From Nitratireductor thuwali (GTDB lineage Bacteria; Pseudomonadota; Alphaproteobacteria; Rhizobiales; Rhizobiaceae), in NCBI RefSeq assembly GCF_036621415.1, contig NZ_CP030941.1, positions 4,152,001 to 4,216,000 on the forward strand: DNA of 64,000 bases, read 5' to 3'. Both the position numbers and the translations under genes were made by a program. Below, piece by piece: positions 1-9,433 of this stretch. The notes under the pieces are model-generated. The model did not search any database, had not been told where the DNA came from, and worked only from the letters and a program-made list of their open reading frames with translations. The first letter of the stretch is position 1; each line of letters starts with the position of its first letter.

Positions 1-173
1 ATCGACGGCAGGCGCTGACCGTCGCGGACCACGAAGACGAGCGGCCTGTCGGCGGCGGTTTCCTTCGATATCTGCGCAAGCGCAAACGGCTCGTAGCCGT
101 CCGCCACGCCGTCGAGAACGGTGAGGCCGGGAGCGTTGGCCTTCAGGCCTATCGTATTGACAAGCTTTGTCAT
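1..173 (-). CDS. mfd: Transcription-repair coupling factor Mfd, N-terminal fragment
   Basis: Only the first 57 codons are in the window; the gene continues past the left edge. Mfd is a DNA translocase that removes stalled RNA polymerase and recruits UvrA. The visible residues (start MTKLVNTIG, later VADGYEPFALAQISKE and VFVVRDGQRLP) resemble the N-terminal UvrB-like region of rhizobial Mfd. The ATG overlaps the sdhE stop in an ATGA junction, so the two are probably co-transcribed. The assignment leans on the sdhE-mfd next to recG arrangement that I know from Rhizobiales, because the fragment carries no helicase motif. Confidence 0.75.
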   Translation of the reverse strand, partial: MTKLVNTIGLKANAPGLTVLDGVADGYEPFALAQISKETAADRPLVFVVRDGQRLPS

Positions 174-466
174 TCCCGGACGAGCTTCCCGTCACGTGCC
201 ATGGCAACCACCTTGCGGAAGGTATCCGTATCATGTTCGGCAGGCACCGGCTTCTCGCCCGTGACCCACGGCATCAGCTCGGTATCGGAAACGCCGAGAA
301 GGGCTTCGAACGCTTCGAAATCGGCATCGCCCATCGTGCCGATATTGAGGTCGGCGAAGCCGCCCAGCACCAGGTCCATCTCGCGCGTGCCTCGGCGCCA
401 CGCCCGTACGAGGGCGCGACGGCGGCGGGGATCGAGATCGGCGCTCGTGCGCGTGGTTCCGGTCAT
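170..466 (-). CDS. sdhE: Succinate dehydrogenase assembly factor 2 (SdhE/DUF339)
   Basis: This small cytosolic protein of 98 residues promotes covalent attachment of FAD to the flavoprotein subunit of succinate dehydrogenase. The diagnostic RGxxE signature is present as RGTREMD at about residues 25-31, followed by the helical region and an acidic second half typical of the family. The length fits (family about 90-110 residues). It overlaps mfd by 4 bp and is divergent from recG, with about 115 bp between the two start codons. The succinate dehydrogenase genes themselves are not in the window. Confidence 0.9.
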   Translation of the reverse strand: MTGTTRTSADLDPRRRRALVRAWRRGTREMDLVLGGFADLNIGTMGDADFEAFEALLGVSDTELMPWVTGEKPVPAEHDTDTFRKVVAMARDGKLVRE

Positions 467-581
467 GTCAGGGCCTTTCGCGGTGCGAAGCGCATATAGC
501 GTGTGACAAGGAGGATGTCAGCCTTGCGCCGCGATTTCTGGTACATAAGCTGTGGCCGACTTCCGGTTAAAGGCCTCAGCG

Positions 582-2690
582 ATGCGCCCTTCCCTGCTTG
601 ATCCCCTGTTTGCACCGGCGACCACGCTCGGCGGCATCGGCGAGAAGGTTGCGGCGTTGCTCGGAAACGTCGCCCCGGCGGACACGACGTCGCGGCCTCT
701 GCGGGTCGGCGACCTCCTGTTCATCCTGCCCCACGGCCTCATCGACAGGACAAACCGGCCGGGCATCGCCCTTGCGCCGGAAGGCGCCACCGTCACCTTG
801 TCCGTGACCGTCGACCGTCACCAGCCGCCCCCGCGCGGCAAATCGAACCTGCCCTACCGCGTATTCGCCTTCGACGATACCGGCGAGATCGCGCTGACAT
901 TCTTCCACGCCAAGGGACCGTGGCTGGAGCGGCAGATGCCCGTTGGCGCGCGGATACTGGTTTCCGGCCGTATGGAGTGGTTCAATGGACGTCCCTCCAT
1001 GGTCCACCCGGACCACATCGTGCCCGCCGACGAGGCCGACAACCTGCCGCTGGTGGAGCCGGTCTACCCGCTGACGGCGGGACTCTCCGGCAAGGTCTTG
1101 CGCCGGTCCATAGGTCAGGCGCTGGAGCGCCTGCCGGAGCTGCCGGAATGGCTCGATGCCAGCGTTCAGTCAAAGCTTTCGCTCCCCAGCTTCGGCGATG
1201 CGCTGAGGACGCTCCATGCGCCCGCTTCCATCGACGACATCTCGCCGGAGAACGCGCCGTGGCGTCGTCTGGCCTATGACGAACTCCTGGCCGGACAGCT
1301 TTCGCTGGCCCTGGTGCGCCTGCGCACCAAGCGCCTGGCCGGACGGCCGCTTGCCGGCGACGGCCGCCTGGTTGCCGCCCTTCTCAAGGCCCTGCCCTAT
1401 TCCCTCACCTCCTCGCAGGAGGCGGCGGTCGCCGAGATCCAGCTCGATCTGGCCAGGCCGGAGCGCATGCTGCGCCTGCTGCAGGGCGATGTCGGCGCGG
1501 GCAAGACCGTGGTGGCCCTTTTGGCCATGGCCAATGCGACGGAGGCCGGCGGACAGTCGGCCCTGATGGCGCCGACGGAGATCCTGGCTCGCCAGCATCA
1601 CGCCACCATAAGCGGCCTGGCCGAAAAGGTGGGGATGCGCACGGTGCTTCTGACAGGGCGGGAGAAAGGCCGGGAGCGGCAGGCGGCGCTCGACCTGATT
1701 GCGCGCGGTGAGGCCGACATTGTCGTCGGCACGCACGCGCTTTTCCAGGAGAGTGTGGCATTCCACAATCTGGTGCTCGCCGTCATCGACGAGCAACACC
1801 GCTTCGGCGTTCATCAGCGCCTTGCCATGACGGCCAAGGGCGACGCGCCGGACATGCTGGTCATGACGGCAACGCCGATCCCCCGCACGCTGGTGCTGAC
1901 GGCCTTCGGCGACATGGACGTCTCGCGCCTGACCGAGAAGCCGGCCGGCCGGCGCCCCATCAAGACGGTGACGATGCCGGTCGAGCGCACCGCCGAGCTG
2001 ATCGCGCGCCTGCAGGATGCCATCGAAGGCGGGCAGAAGGTCTACTGGATCTGTCCGCTGGTGGAGGAATCGGAGGCCGTGGAGCTCATGTCGGCCGAGG
2101 ATCGGGCGGCGTCGCTGAAGCGGGTCTTCGGCGAAAAGGTGGGCCTCGTTCACGGCCGCATGGCGAGCCGCGACAAGGACGCGGCGATGCAGGCGTTCAA
2201 GATAGGCCAAACCCGCATTCTCGTCGGCACGACCGTCGTCGAGGTCGGCGTCGACGTGCCCGACGCCACCATCATCGTCATCGAACACGCCGAACGCTTC
2301 GGCTTGGCCCAGCTTCATCAATTGCGCGGGCGCGTCGGGCGCAGCGATCTCCCCTCGTCCTGCGTGCTGCTCTACAAGGGCCCCATCGGAGAGACGGCCA
2401 GGCGACGGCTGCAGATCCTGCGCGACACGGAAGATGGATTTCTCATCGCCGAGGAGGATCTGCGCCTGCGCGGAGAAGGAGACCTTCTCGGCACGCGCCA
2501 GTCGGGCTCGCCGGGCTTCCAGATCGCCAGGCTCGAGTTCCACGCAGACCTTTTGCCTACTGCCCGGGACGATGCAAGGCTGACGCTTTCCCGCGATCCG
2601 GAACTCCTGTCCGACCGGGGCGAGGCGCTGAGGATGCTGCTTTACCTGTTCGGCAGAGACGAGGCGATCCGGCTGCTGCGGGCCGGTTGA
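582..2690 (+). CDS. recG: ATP-dependent DNA helicase RecG
   Basis: RecG remodels stalled replication forks and branch-migrates Holliday junctions. The protein has an N-terminal wedge (OB-fold) region, Walker A GAGKT near residue 305, a DEQH helicase box near residue 403, and the C-terminal helicase half with the QLRGRVGR motif. I chose the ATG at 582, giving 702 residues and the usual MRPSLLDPLF start; a GTG at 552 would add ten residues with no family support. It lies divergent from sdhE-mfd and is convergent with the DUF502 gene, whose stop is only 7 bp beyond. Confidence 0.96.
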   Translation: MRPSLLDPLFAPATTLGGIGEKVAALLGNVAPADTTSRPLRVGDLLFILPHGLIDRTNRPGIALAPEGATVTLSVTVDRHQPPPRGKSNLPYRVFAFDDTGEIALTFFHAKGPWLERQMPVGARILVSGRMEWFNGRPSMVHPDHIVPADEADNLPLVEPVYPLTAGLSGKVLRRSIGQALERLPELPEWLDASVQSKLSLPSFGDALRTLHAPASIDDISPENAPWRRLAYDELLAGQLSLALVRLRTKRLAGRPLAGDGRLVAALLKALPYSLTSSQEAAVAEIQLDLARPERMLRLLQGDVGAGKTVVALLAMANATEAGGQSALMAPTEILARQHHATISGLAEKVGMRTVLLTGREKGRERQAALDLIARGEADIVVGTHALFQESVAFHNLVLAVIDEQHRFGVHQRLAMTAKGDAPDMLVMTATPIPRTLVLTAFGDMDVSRLTEKPAGRRPIKTVTMPVERTAELIARLQDAIEGGQKVYWICPLVEESEAVELMSAEDRAASLKRVFGEKVGLVHGRMASRDKDAAMQAFKIGQTRILVGTTVVEVGVDVPDATIIVIEHAERFGLAQLHQLRGRVGRSDLPSSCVLLYKGPIGETARRRLQILRDTEDGFLIAEEDLRLRGEGDLLGTRQSGSPGFQIARLEFHADLLPTARDDARLTLSRDPELLSDRGEALRMLLYLFGRDEAIRLLRAG

Positions 2691-2697
2691 CGAAGCT

Positions 2698-3360
2698 TCA
2701 CGCTTCCTTTCGCAAGGCGCGTTCGGCCAGCATCCGGGTCTTCTCGTGATATTCGGGGCTGACGAGGCCGGCCGAGATGACCAGCTTCGCCCCGTCCTCG
2801 ACGCTCATCTCGAGCTCGACGACCTCGCTTCTTGGAACGTAGAGGAGATAGCCGGAGGTGGGGTTGGGGGTAGTCGGCAAGAACACCGCCACGGTGGGGC
2901 CGACATCATTGCCAAGGCTGGCCTGCACTTCCCCGCGCGCGTCGGTGGCGACGAAGACGAGCGCCCACAGCCCCTTGCGCGGATACTGAATGAGCGCGAC
3001 CTTCTTGAACGTATCCGTCCGCTCCGACAGCACGGTCTCCAATATCTGCTTGAGCCCACGATAGACGCTGCGCACCAGCGGCATCCGGCCGAGGAAATAC
3101 TCGCCATAGGAGACGATGGTCCGCCCGATGATGTTGGCGGTCATGAAGCCGACCAGCGTGATCAGGATAAGCGCCACGATGAGGCCGAAACCCGGTACGG
3201 CGAACGGCAGATAGGTATCGGGATTGTAGCGCATCGGAATGAGCGGCTTGACCCACGAATCGACCCAGCCGACGAAAGACCAGGCCAGATAGGCGGTAAT
3301 GGCAAGCGGCGCCGTGACGACGAATCCCGTCAGGAAGTAATTGCGCAGGCGGGTCATCAC
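2698..3360 (-). CDS. DUF502 family membrane protein
   Basis: A 220-residue inner-membrane protein of the DUF502 family. Two hydrophobic segments are visible, at about residues 9-30 and 55-78, followed by a soluble domain containing the family region PLVRSVYRGLKQILET and the later stretch VAVFLPTTPNPTSGYLLYVP. Members occur across alphaproteobacteria, commonly beside recG and glmS as here; no biochemical role is established. It is on the same strand as glmS, about 120 bp downstream of it, so read-through is possible. Confidence 0.88.
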   Translation of the reverse strand: MMTRLRNYFLTGFVVTAPLAITAYLAWSFVGWVDSWVKPLIPMRYNPDTYLPFAVPGFGLIVALILITLVGFMTANIIGRTIVSYGEYFLGRMPLVRSVYRGLKQILETVLSERTDTFKKVALIQYPRKGLWALVFVATDARGEVQASLGNDVGPTVAVFLPTTPNPTSGYLLYVPRSEVVELEMSVEDGAKLVISAGLVSPEYHEKTRMLAERALRKEA

Positions 3361-3478
3361 CGGGCACGGCCTCGAGTGTTTTCATGGGAGGGCACAAACT
3401 GCGGGCAGACTATCCGCCCGCCCGCCCGTCGTCCAGTGCTTCCGGAGACCGCGCCCGCAGTGCCGGTGGCCGCCGATG

Positions 3479-5302
3479 TTATTCCACCGTCACCGACTTC
3501 GCCAGGTTGCGGGGCTGATCGACATCCGTGCCCATCACGACCGCCGTATGGTAGGCCAGCATCTGCACCGGGATCGCGTATATGATGGGCGCGATGAACT
3601 CGGGCACCGTGGGCATGATGATCGTCTGGATTCCGTCGAGCGAGGCGCGCGCCGCCCCCTCCGAATCCGTGATGAGAATGATCCGGCCGCCGCGCGCCGC
3701 GACCTCCTGCATGTTGGACACCGTCTTGTCGAAGATGCGGTCGTGGGGCGCGATCACGATGACCGGCATCTGCTTGTCGATAAGCGCGATGGGCCCGTGC
3801 TTTAACTCGCCCGCCGCATAGCCCTCGGCATGGATGTAGGAAATCTCCTTGAGCTTCAGCGCACCTTCCATCGCCAGCGGATAGTTCGTGTCGCGTCCCA
3901 GATAGAGAACGTGGTGCACCTGGGCCAGTTCGCGCGCGATCTCTTCGATGCGCTCTTCCACCTTGAGCGCGAGCGAGGCGAAACGCGGCGCCTCCGAAAG
4001 CGCCCGTACCAGGCGCGCGCTCTCCTCCGCGGAAACTGTTTTGCGCTCAATCGCGGCGCGCACGGCAAGCGCGGCGAAGATGGAAAGCTGGCATGTGAAG
4101 GCCTTGGTCGAGGCTACTCCGATTTCCGGGCCCGCCAGCGTCGGAAAGATGCCGTCGCTTTCCCGCGCGATGGTCGAATCGCGGACATTGACGATGGAGC
4201 CGATCGGGACGCCGGCGCTCTTGCAATAGCGGAGCGAGGCGAGCGTGTCGGCCGTCTCGCCGGATTGCGAGACGAAAAGCGCAGCGCTCATCGGCGACAA
4301 CGGCATCTCTCGGTAGCGGAATTCCGAGGCGATATCGATGTCGACCGGCAGCCTTGCATAGCGCTCGAACCAGTATTTTCCGATCAGGCCCGCCAGATAG
4401 GCCGTGCCGCAGGCCGAAACGGACAGGCGGTCGATTGCGGCGAAGTCGAACGGCATCTCGAGTTCCCTGATGCCGCCCTGGGCGAAGTCAAGATAATGGG
4501 CCAGCGTGTGGGAGATCACCTCCGGCTGCTCGTGGATTTCCTTTTCCATGAAATGCCGGTGATTGCCCTTGTCGACAAGCAGGCTGGTGCCGATGCTCTG
4601 CTGGCGCTTGCGTTCGACGCGCGCACCCGTCATGTCGAATATCTCGGCGCCCGAACGGCGCACCACTACCCAGTCGCCATCCTCCAGATAGGTGATGGCG
4701 TCGGTGAAGGGAGCAAGCGCGATGGCGTCGGAGCCCACGAACATTTCGCCCTCCCCGTGGCCCACCGCCAGTGGCGGGCCGCTGCGCGCGCCAACGATCA
4801 GGTCTTCGTCGCCGGAGAACATGATCGCCAGCGCGAAAGCGCCTTGGAGGCGCTTCAGCGCCGCGAAGGCCGCTTCCTCGGGTTTGGCGCCATGCTTCAT
4901 CTCACGCGCGATCAGATGGGCAACCACCTCGGTATCGGTTTGCGAAGCAAACGCGTAGCCATCCGCTTTCAACTCATCGCGGAGCTCAGAGAAATTCTCG
5001 ATGATGCCGTTGTGAACGATGGCGACATTGTCGGAAAAATGGGGGTGGGCGTTGGTCTCGTTGGGAACGCCATGGGTGGCCCAGCGGGTGTGGCCGATGC
5101 CGATGAGCCCATCGAGCGGCTCTCTGTCGAGCCGCCTTTCAAGATTGACGAGCTTGCCCTCGGCGCGCCTTCGCCCCAGGACGCCGTCGGCGATCGTCGC
5201 CACCCCGGCCGAATCGTAGCCACGGTACTCCAGCCGTTTCAGCGCGTCCACGATAAGCGGTGCGACCGGCGAATGTCCCACAATGCCGACAATTCCACAC
5301 AT
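3479..5302 (-). CDS. glmS: Glutamine--fructose-6-phosphate aminotransferase (isomerizing)
   Basis: GlmS makes glucosamine-6-phosphate from fructose-6-phosphate and glutamine, the first committed step to UDP-GlcNAc for peptidoglycan and lipid A. The mature N-terminus begins CGIVGIVG with the nucleophilic cysteine right after Met; I therefore start at 5302 (607 residues) and not at the in-frame Met three codons earlier. The glutaminase domain is followed by two SIS domains (VSQSGETADTL; later GRDTNYPLAMEGALKLKE) and the family C-terminus PRNLAKSVTVE. No glmS ribozyme-like leader is seen. The other hexosamine gene, glmU, is 40 kb away in this window. Confidence 0.97.
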   Translation of the reverse strand: MCGIVGIVGHSPVAPLIVDALKRLEYRGYDSAGVATIADGVLGRRRAEGKLVNLERRLDREPLDGLIGIGHTRWATHGVPNETNAHPHFSDNVAIVHNGIIENFSELRDELKADGYAFASQTDTEVVAHLIAREMKHGAKPEEAAFAALKRLQGAFALAIMFSGDEDLIVGARSGPPLAVGHGEGEMFVGSDAIALAPFTDAITYLEDGDWVVVRRSGAEIFDMTGARVERKRQQSIGTSLLVDKGNHRHFMEKEIHEQPEVISHTLAHYLDFAQGGIRELEMPFDFAAIDRLSVSACGTAYLAGLIGKYWFERYARLPVDIDIASEFRYREMPLSPMSAALFVSQSGETADTLASLRYCKSAGVPIGSIVNVRDSTIARESDGIFPTLAGPEIGVASTKAFTCQLSIFAALAVRAAIERKTVSAEESARLVRALSEAPRFASLALKVEERIEEIARELAQVHHVLYLGRDTNYPLAMEGALKLKEISYIHAEGYAAGELKHGPIALIDKQMPVIVIAPHDRIFDKTVSNMQEVAARGGRIILITDSEGAARASLDGIQTIIMPTVPEFIAPIIYAIPVQMLAYHTAVVMGTDVDQPRNLAKSVTVE

Positions 5303-5450
5303 AGGCTGCAACCCCCTTTGGAGCCTGCCGACGCCTGTGCGTCGAGCACCCCGAGTCCCCCCGATTTTCCTCTACTGCTCTAGTACCGGCAGCGCACCAA
5401 CCAAATACAAATATGGTTTCAGCCTTGTCACTGCCCCTGTCGACGCAGCC

Positions 5451-6582
5451 TCAGTCGATATCCGCAATGGCCTCGCCGGCGCCTCCGCTGACGCGTTGCG
5501 ACAGGGAAGCCCGCATGAACGGATCCAGATTGCCGTCCAGCACATCCTGCGGGTTCGTGCTTTCAGTGCCGGTGCGCAGGTCCTTCACGAGCTGGTATGG
5601 CTGCAGCACGTAAGAGCGGATCTGGTGGCCCCAGCCGATCTCCGTCTTGGAGGCTTCCGTGGCGCTGGCCGCCTCCTCGCGCTTCTTGAGCTCCTCCTCG
5701 TAGAGGCGGGCGCGAAGCATGTCCCAGGCGGTGGCCCGGTTCTTGTGCTGCGAGCGCTCCTTCTGGCACTGCACGACGATGCCGCTCGGCAAATGGGTGA
5801 TGCGCACGGCCGAATCCGTCGTGTTGATGTGCTGGCCACCCGCGCCGGATGCCCGATAGGTGTCGATCCGGACTTCGGATTCGGGAATGTCTATCTCGAT
5901 GGTCTCGTCGATGACGGGATAGACCCAGACGCTGGCGAAGGAGGTATGGCGCCGGGCGTTGCTGTCGAAAGGCGAGATGCGGACCAGCCGGTGGACGCCC
6001 GATTCGGTCTTGAGCCAGCCATAGGCGTTGTGCCCCTTGATCAGGATCGTCGCCGATTTGATGCCGGCTTCCTCGCCGTCATGCACTTCCAGCACTTCCA
6101 CTTTCATGCCCCGCCGTTCTCCCCACCGGATATACATGCGCAGGAGCATCGACGCCCAATCCTGGCTCTCGGTGCCGCCGGCGCCTGCATGGACTTCGAG
6201 ATAGGTGTCGTTGGCGTCGGCCTCCCCGGACAGCAGGGTGTCGATCTGCCGGGCCGCGATCTCGTCCTTCAGCGAGCGGATCGCCGCCTCGGCCTCTTCG
6301 ACGATGGCGTCGTCGCCCTCATCCTCGCCCATCGCGATGAGCTCGACATTGTCTTCGAGCGTCTGGGACAGGCTGTTGATCGCGTTGATGTTGTCCTCGA
6401 GCGACTGGCGCTCCCGCATCAGCTTCTGCGCTTCCTGAGGGTCGTCCCACAGCGCGCTGTCCTCGGCGCGCATGTTGAGATATTCCAGTCGCTTTATGGC
6501 CTCGTCCCAGTCAAAGATACCTCCTCAGCAGGTCGATCGCCTGCTTGATTTCACTGACGAGGTTTGCCGTTTCGGCGCGCAT
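5451..6582 (-). CDS. prfB: Peptide chain release factor 2, expressed by programmed +1 frameshift
   Basis: RF2 recognises UGA and UAA. The gene is in two overlapping frames: 23 codons from ATG 6582 ending in an in-frame TGA at 6513-6511, then, after skipping the T at 6513, 353 further codons from GAC 6512-6510, for 376 residues in all. Release-factor signatures are SPF at about residues 203-205 (stop-codon recognition of RF2 type) and GGQ at about 248-250 (peptidyl-tRNA hydrolysis). Regulation is visible: low RF2 slows termination at the TGA and favours the shift, so RF2 controls its own synthesis. It lies downstream of the PBP1A gene on the same strand. Confidence 0.96.
6510..6525 (-). promoter_or_regulatory. 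RF2 programmed +1 frameshift site
   Basis: The sense strand reads AGGAGGTATCTTTGAC: an internal Shine-Dalgarno-like AGGAGG, three bases of spacing, then the slippery CTT followed by TGA C. This matches the architecture of the classic E. coli prfB site. Zero frame stops at TGA; the +1 frame continues into the RF2 body with D-W-D-E-A. Confidence 0.95.
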
Positions 6583-6710
6583 GGGGACTGCCTTGTTTTC
6601 TGGAGTGATATTGTTGCACGAGTCGGCGCGGAACTTATGGCCGCTCGCTATTCCTGTAAAGCCGCGCGCGGAGACGACACCGGCGAGACAGCCCGCCGGC
6701 GCCGCGTGCT

Positions 6711-9167
6711 TCAGAACAGGCCGCCGGCCCCGGTGCTGATGGCGCGGTCCGCGCTCGGCGATATCGCCTTGCTGCGCTCGCTGGTCTGGAAGGAATCCGA
6801 GCCGATCACCCAATAGGTATCCGCAGGGCCCGTGCCGGGCTTGAACGCTTCCATGATCACGCCGGGCGCGCCCTCGTTTGCGCGCATGCCCGATTTGCGG
6901 TCGATCGCAATCAGCTTCATGCCCTCGGGCACGCGGAAATCAGCGGGCGGCGTGTCCTTGAGGGCGGCAGCCATGAATTCCTTGAAGATCGGCGCGGCAA
7001 GCCCACCGCCGGTCGAACCACGACCCATGGGGCGCGGCTGGTCGTATCCCATGAAGACGCCGACCACGAGGTCCGGCGTATAGCCGATGAACCATGCATC
7101 CTTCTCGTCATTGGTCGTGCCGGTCTTGCCGGCAATCGGCCTGCCGAGCTCGGAAACGGTCACCGCTGTCCCGCGCGTGACGACGCCTTCCATCATGGAT
7201 GTGATCTGGTAGGCGGTCATCGGGTCGAGCACCTGCTCGCGCTGGTCGATCAGTTCGGGCTCGGGCTGACCGTTCCACTCTTCCGCGTTGCAGTTCCGGC
7301 ACTCCCGCTCTTCGTGCTTGTAAACGGTCTTGCCGTAGCGGTCCTGAATACGGTCGATCAGCGACGGCTGGATCTGCTTGCCGCCATTGGCCATCACCGC
7401 ATAGGCCGATACCATGCGCATGACCGTCGTCTCGCCCGACCCGAGCGCCATGGCCAGGACGGGAAGCATTTTGTCGTAGATGCCGAAGCGCTCGGCATAC
7501 TCGGCGACCAGATTCATGCCCATGTCGTCGGCCAGGCGGACGGTCATCAGGTTGCGCGAACGCTCGATGCCGGCGCGCAATGTGGAAGGACCGGCAAAGC
7601 CGCCGCCATAGTTCTTGGGCTCCCAGACTTCATTGCCCACCTGTTTGCTGAACGGGGCATCGAGAACGACGGAGGCAGGCGTATAGCCGTTGTCGAGCGC
7701 GGCCGCATAGACGATCGGCTTGAAGGAGGAACCGGGCTGGCGATAGGCCTGCGTCGCCCGGTTGAACTCCGAATCGGCATAGGAGAAGCCGCCGACCATG
7801 GCCAAGACGCGGCCCGTATGCGGGTCCATGGCTACCAGCGCGCCTTCGATCTCAGGCACCTGGCGCAGCTTCCAGGCCGAGCCGTTTTCCTCCAGGCGCT
7901 CGACATAGACCACGTCGCCCACCTTGAGCACGTCCGCCAACGACGAGGCCTTCAGCAGCTTGCCGTCGACCACATGGCGCAGCGCCCACTCCATATCCTT
8001 CTTGGCGATCGTTCCTGTCTCACGCTCGTCGGAAAGCTTTCCGGAAACCTCGCTTCCAGGCTTCAGCCCGATCTTCACTTCATCTTCGGAAGTTTCCAGA
8101 ACCATCGCGAGCTTCCATTCAGGAACGTCGCTCAGACCCGGCACCTCGCCCAGCGGCGGGCCCCAGTCGCCGTTGACGTCAATATGGGTCACGGGGCCGC
8201 GAAAGCCGCGCAGCGTGTCGTAGCGCATCAGGCCGTTGTGCAGCGCCTTGCGGGCATAAAGCTGGAGTTCGGGATCGAGGGTCGTGCGGACCGAAAGCCC
8301 ACCCTCGTAGAGGGCGTCCTCGCCGTAGCGGGAAATGATTTCCCGCCGCACTTCCTCGGTGAAATACTCGGCGGCGAAAAGATAACTTCCGCGCTGGCGC
8401 GGGTTCACGTTGAGATCGGTCGCCTTGGCCTTTTCCGCCTCTTCAGCCGACACGTAGCCATTGGCTGCCATCTGGTCGAGGACCCAGTTGCGCCGCTCGA
8501 TCGCCCGCTCGGTGTTGCGGAACGGATGATAGTTCGACGGGCCTTTGGGCAAGGCTGCCAGATAGGCCGCTTCGGCGATCGTCAGTTCGTTGACCGACTT
8601 GTCGTAATAGGTCAGCGCCGCGCCCGCTATGCCATAAGATCCCAGACCGAAGAAAATCTCGTTGAGGTAGAGCTCCAAGATCCGGTCCTTCGAATAGGCC
8701 TGCTCGATCCTGAATGCGAGAATCATCTCCCGGATCTTGCGCTGCACGGTCTGGTCGGACGACAGGAGGAAGTTCTTCGCCACCTGCTGGGTGATCGTGG
8801 AGGCGCCCACGGGACGCCGCCCGCTGCCAAGGTTCTGGATATTGGTGATGACCGCGCGGGCAAGCCCGGTCACGTCGATGCCGGGATGGTTGTAGAAATT
8901 CTTGTCCTCGGCAGACAGGAAGGCCGCCTTGACGCGGTCCGGCACGGCCTGGATGGGCAGGAACAGCCGGCGCTCCCGCGCGAACTCGGACATCAGCGCG
9001 CCGTCCGACGAATGAACCCTCGTGGTTACCGGCGGCTCGTACCGCGCCAGCACCTCATAGTCGGGCAGATCCTTCGTGAGGTCGCTGACATAGATCGCCA
9101 CGCCCGCAGCCGCGCCCAGCGCGAGAACGATGCCGATCCCGAAAAAGTATCCAAATAGCCTTACCAT
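6711..9167 (-). CDS. mrcA: Penicillin-binding protein 1A (class A, bifunctional)
   Basis: A bifunctional peptidoglycan glycosyltransferase and DD-transpeptidase anchored by one N-terminal membrane segment (about residues 3-28). The glycosyltransferase domain shows the SAEDKNFYNHPG motif near residue 85. The transpeptidase shows SSFK near residue 479, SRN in ERSRNLMTVR, and KTG in AGKTGTTND near residue 679. I start at ATG 9167 (818 residues), which has GGAG five bases upstream; the Met 13 codons earlier lacks support and spoils the usual MxRLxGYFFG start. It sits upstream of prfB and downstream of the amidase, all on one strand. Confidence 0.95.
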   Translation of the reverse strand: MVRLFGYFFGIGIVLALGAAAGVAIYVSDLTKDLPDYEVLARYEPPVTTRVHSSDGALMSEFARERRLFLPIQAVPDRVKAAFLSAEDKNFYNHPGIDVTGLARAVITNIQNLGSGRRPVGASTITQQVAKNFLLSSDQTVQRKIREMILAFRIEQAYSKDRILELYLNEIFFGLGSYGIAGAALTYYDKSVNELTIAEAAYLAALPKGPSNYHPFRNTERAIERRNWVLDQMAANGYVSAEEAEKAKATDLNVNPRQRGSYLFAAEYFTEEVRREIISRYGEDALYEGGLSVRTTLDPELQLYARKALHNGLMRYDTLRGFRGPVTHIDVNGDWGPPLGEVPGLSDVPEWKLAMVLETSEDEVKIGLKPGSEVSGKLSDERETGTIAKKDMEWALRHVVDGKLLKASSLADVLKVGDVVYVERLEENGSAWKLRQVPEIEGALVAMDPHTGRVLAMVGGFSYADSEFNRATQAYRQPGSSFKPIVYAAALDNGYTPASVVLDAPFSKQVGNEVWEPKNYGGGFAGPSTLRAGIERSRNLMTVRLADDMGMNLVAEYAERFGIYDKMLPVLAMALGSGETTVMRMVSAYAVMANGGKQIQPSLIDRIQDRYGKTVYKHEERECRNCNAEEWNGQPEPELIDQREQVLDPMTAYQITSMMEGVVTRGTAVTVSELGRPIAGKTGTTNDEKDAWFIGYTPDLVVGVFMGYDQPRPMGRGSTGGGLAAPIFKEFMAAALKDTPPADFRVPEGMKLIAIDRKSGMRANEGAPGVIMEAFKPGTGPADTYWVIGSDSFQTSERSKAISPSADRAISTGAGGLF

Positions 9168-9433
9168 ACCCGCTCCAAGAACCGCCGCCGCCGGTTTGAA
9201 TAGCAATCTCTATGAAGATAGCACCATCGTCGCCGCAAAGAAAAACATTGCCGAGCTCGAAGCTCTCTCACCTTGTGCCGCCGCCTTGTGCGCAAAATGG
9301 GGCAGCCTTTTCAGAAAATCGACGGCTGAGAACTCCGATCTCGACCGTTGCCGGAATGCAACGCCCGGATGCCGCGGCAGGACCCCGACGCCGCATCCAC
9401 AGGGGCGCGCCCACCCCTTCCACTGCAAAGGCC

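Noticed and set aside
5303..5450. glmS ribozyme or terminator between glmS and prfB
   Set aside because: No matching structure or T-run was seen; the glmS ribozyme is not known from this group.
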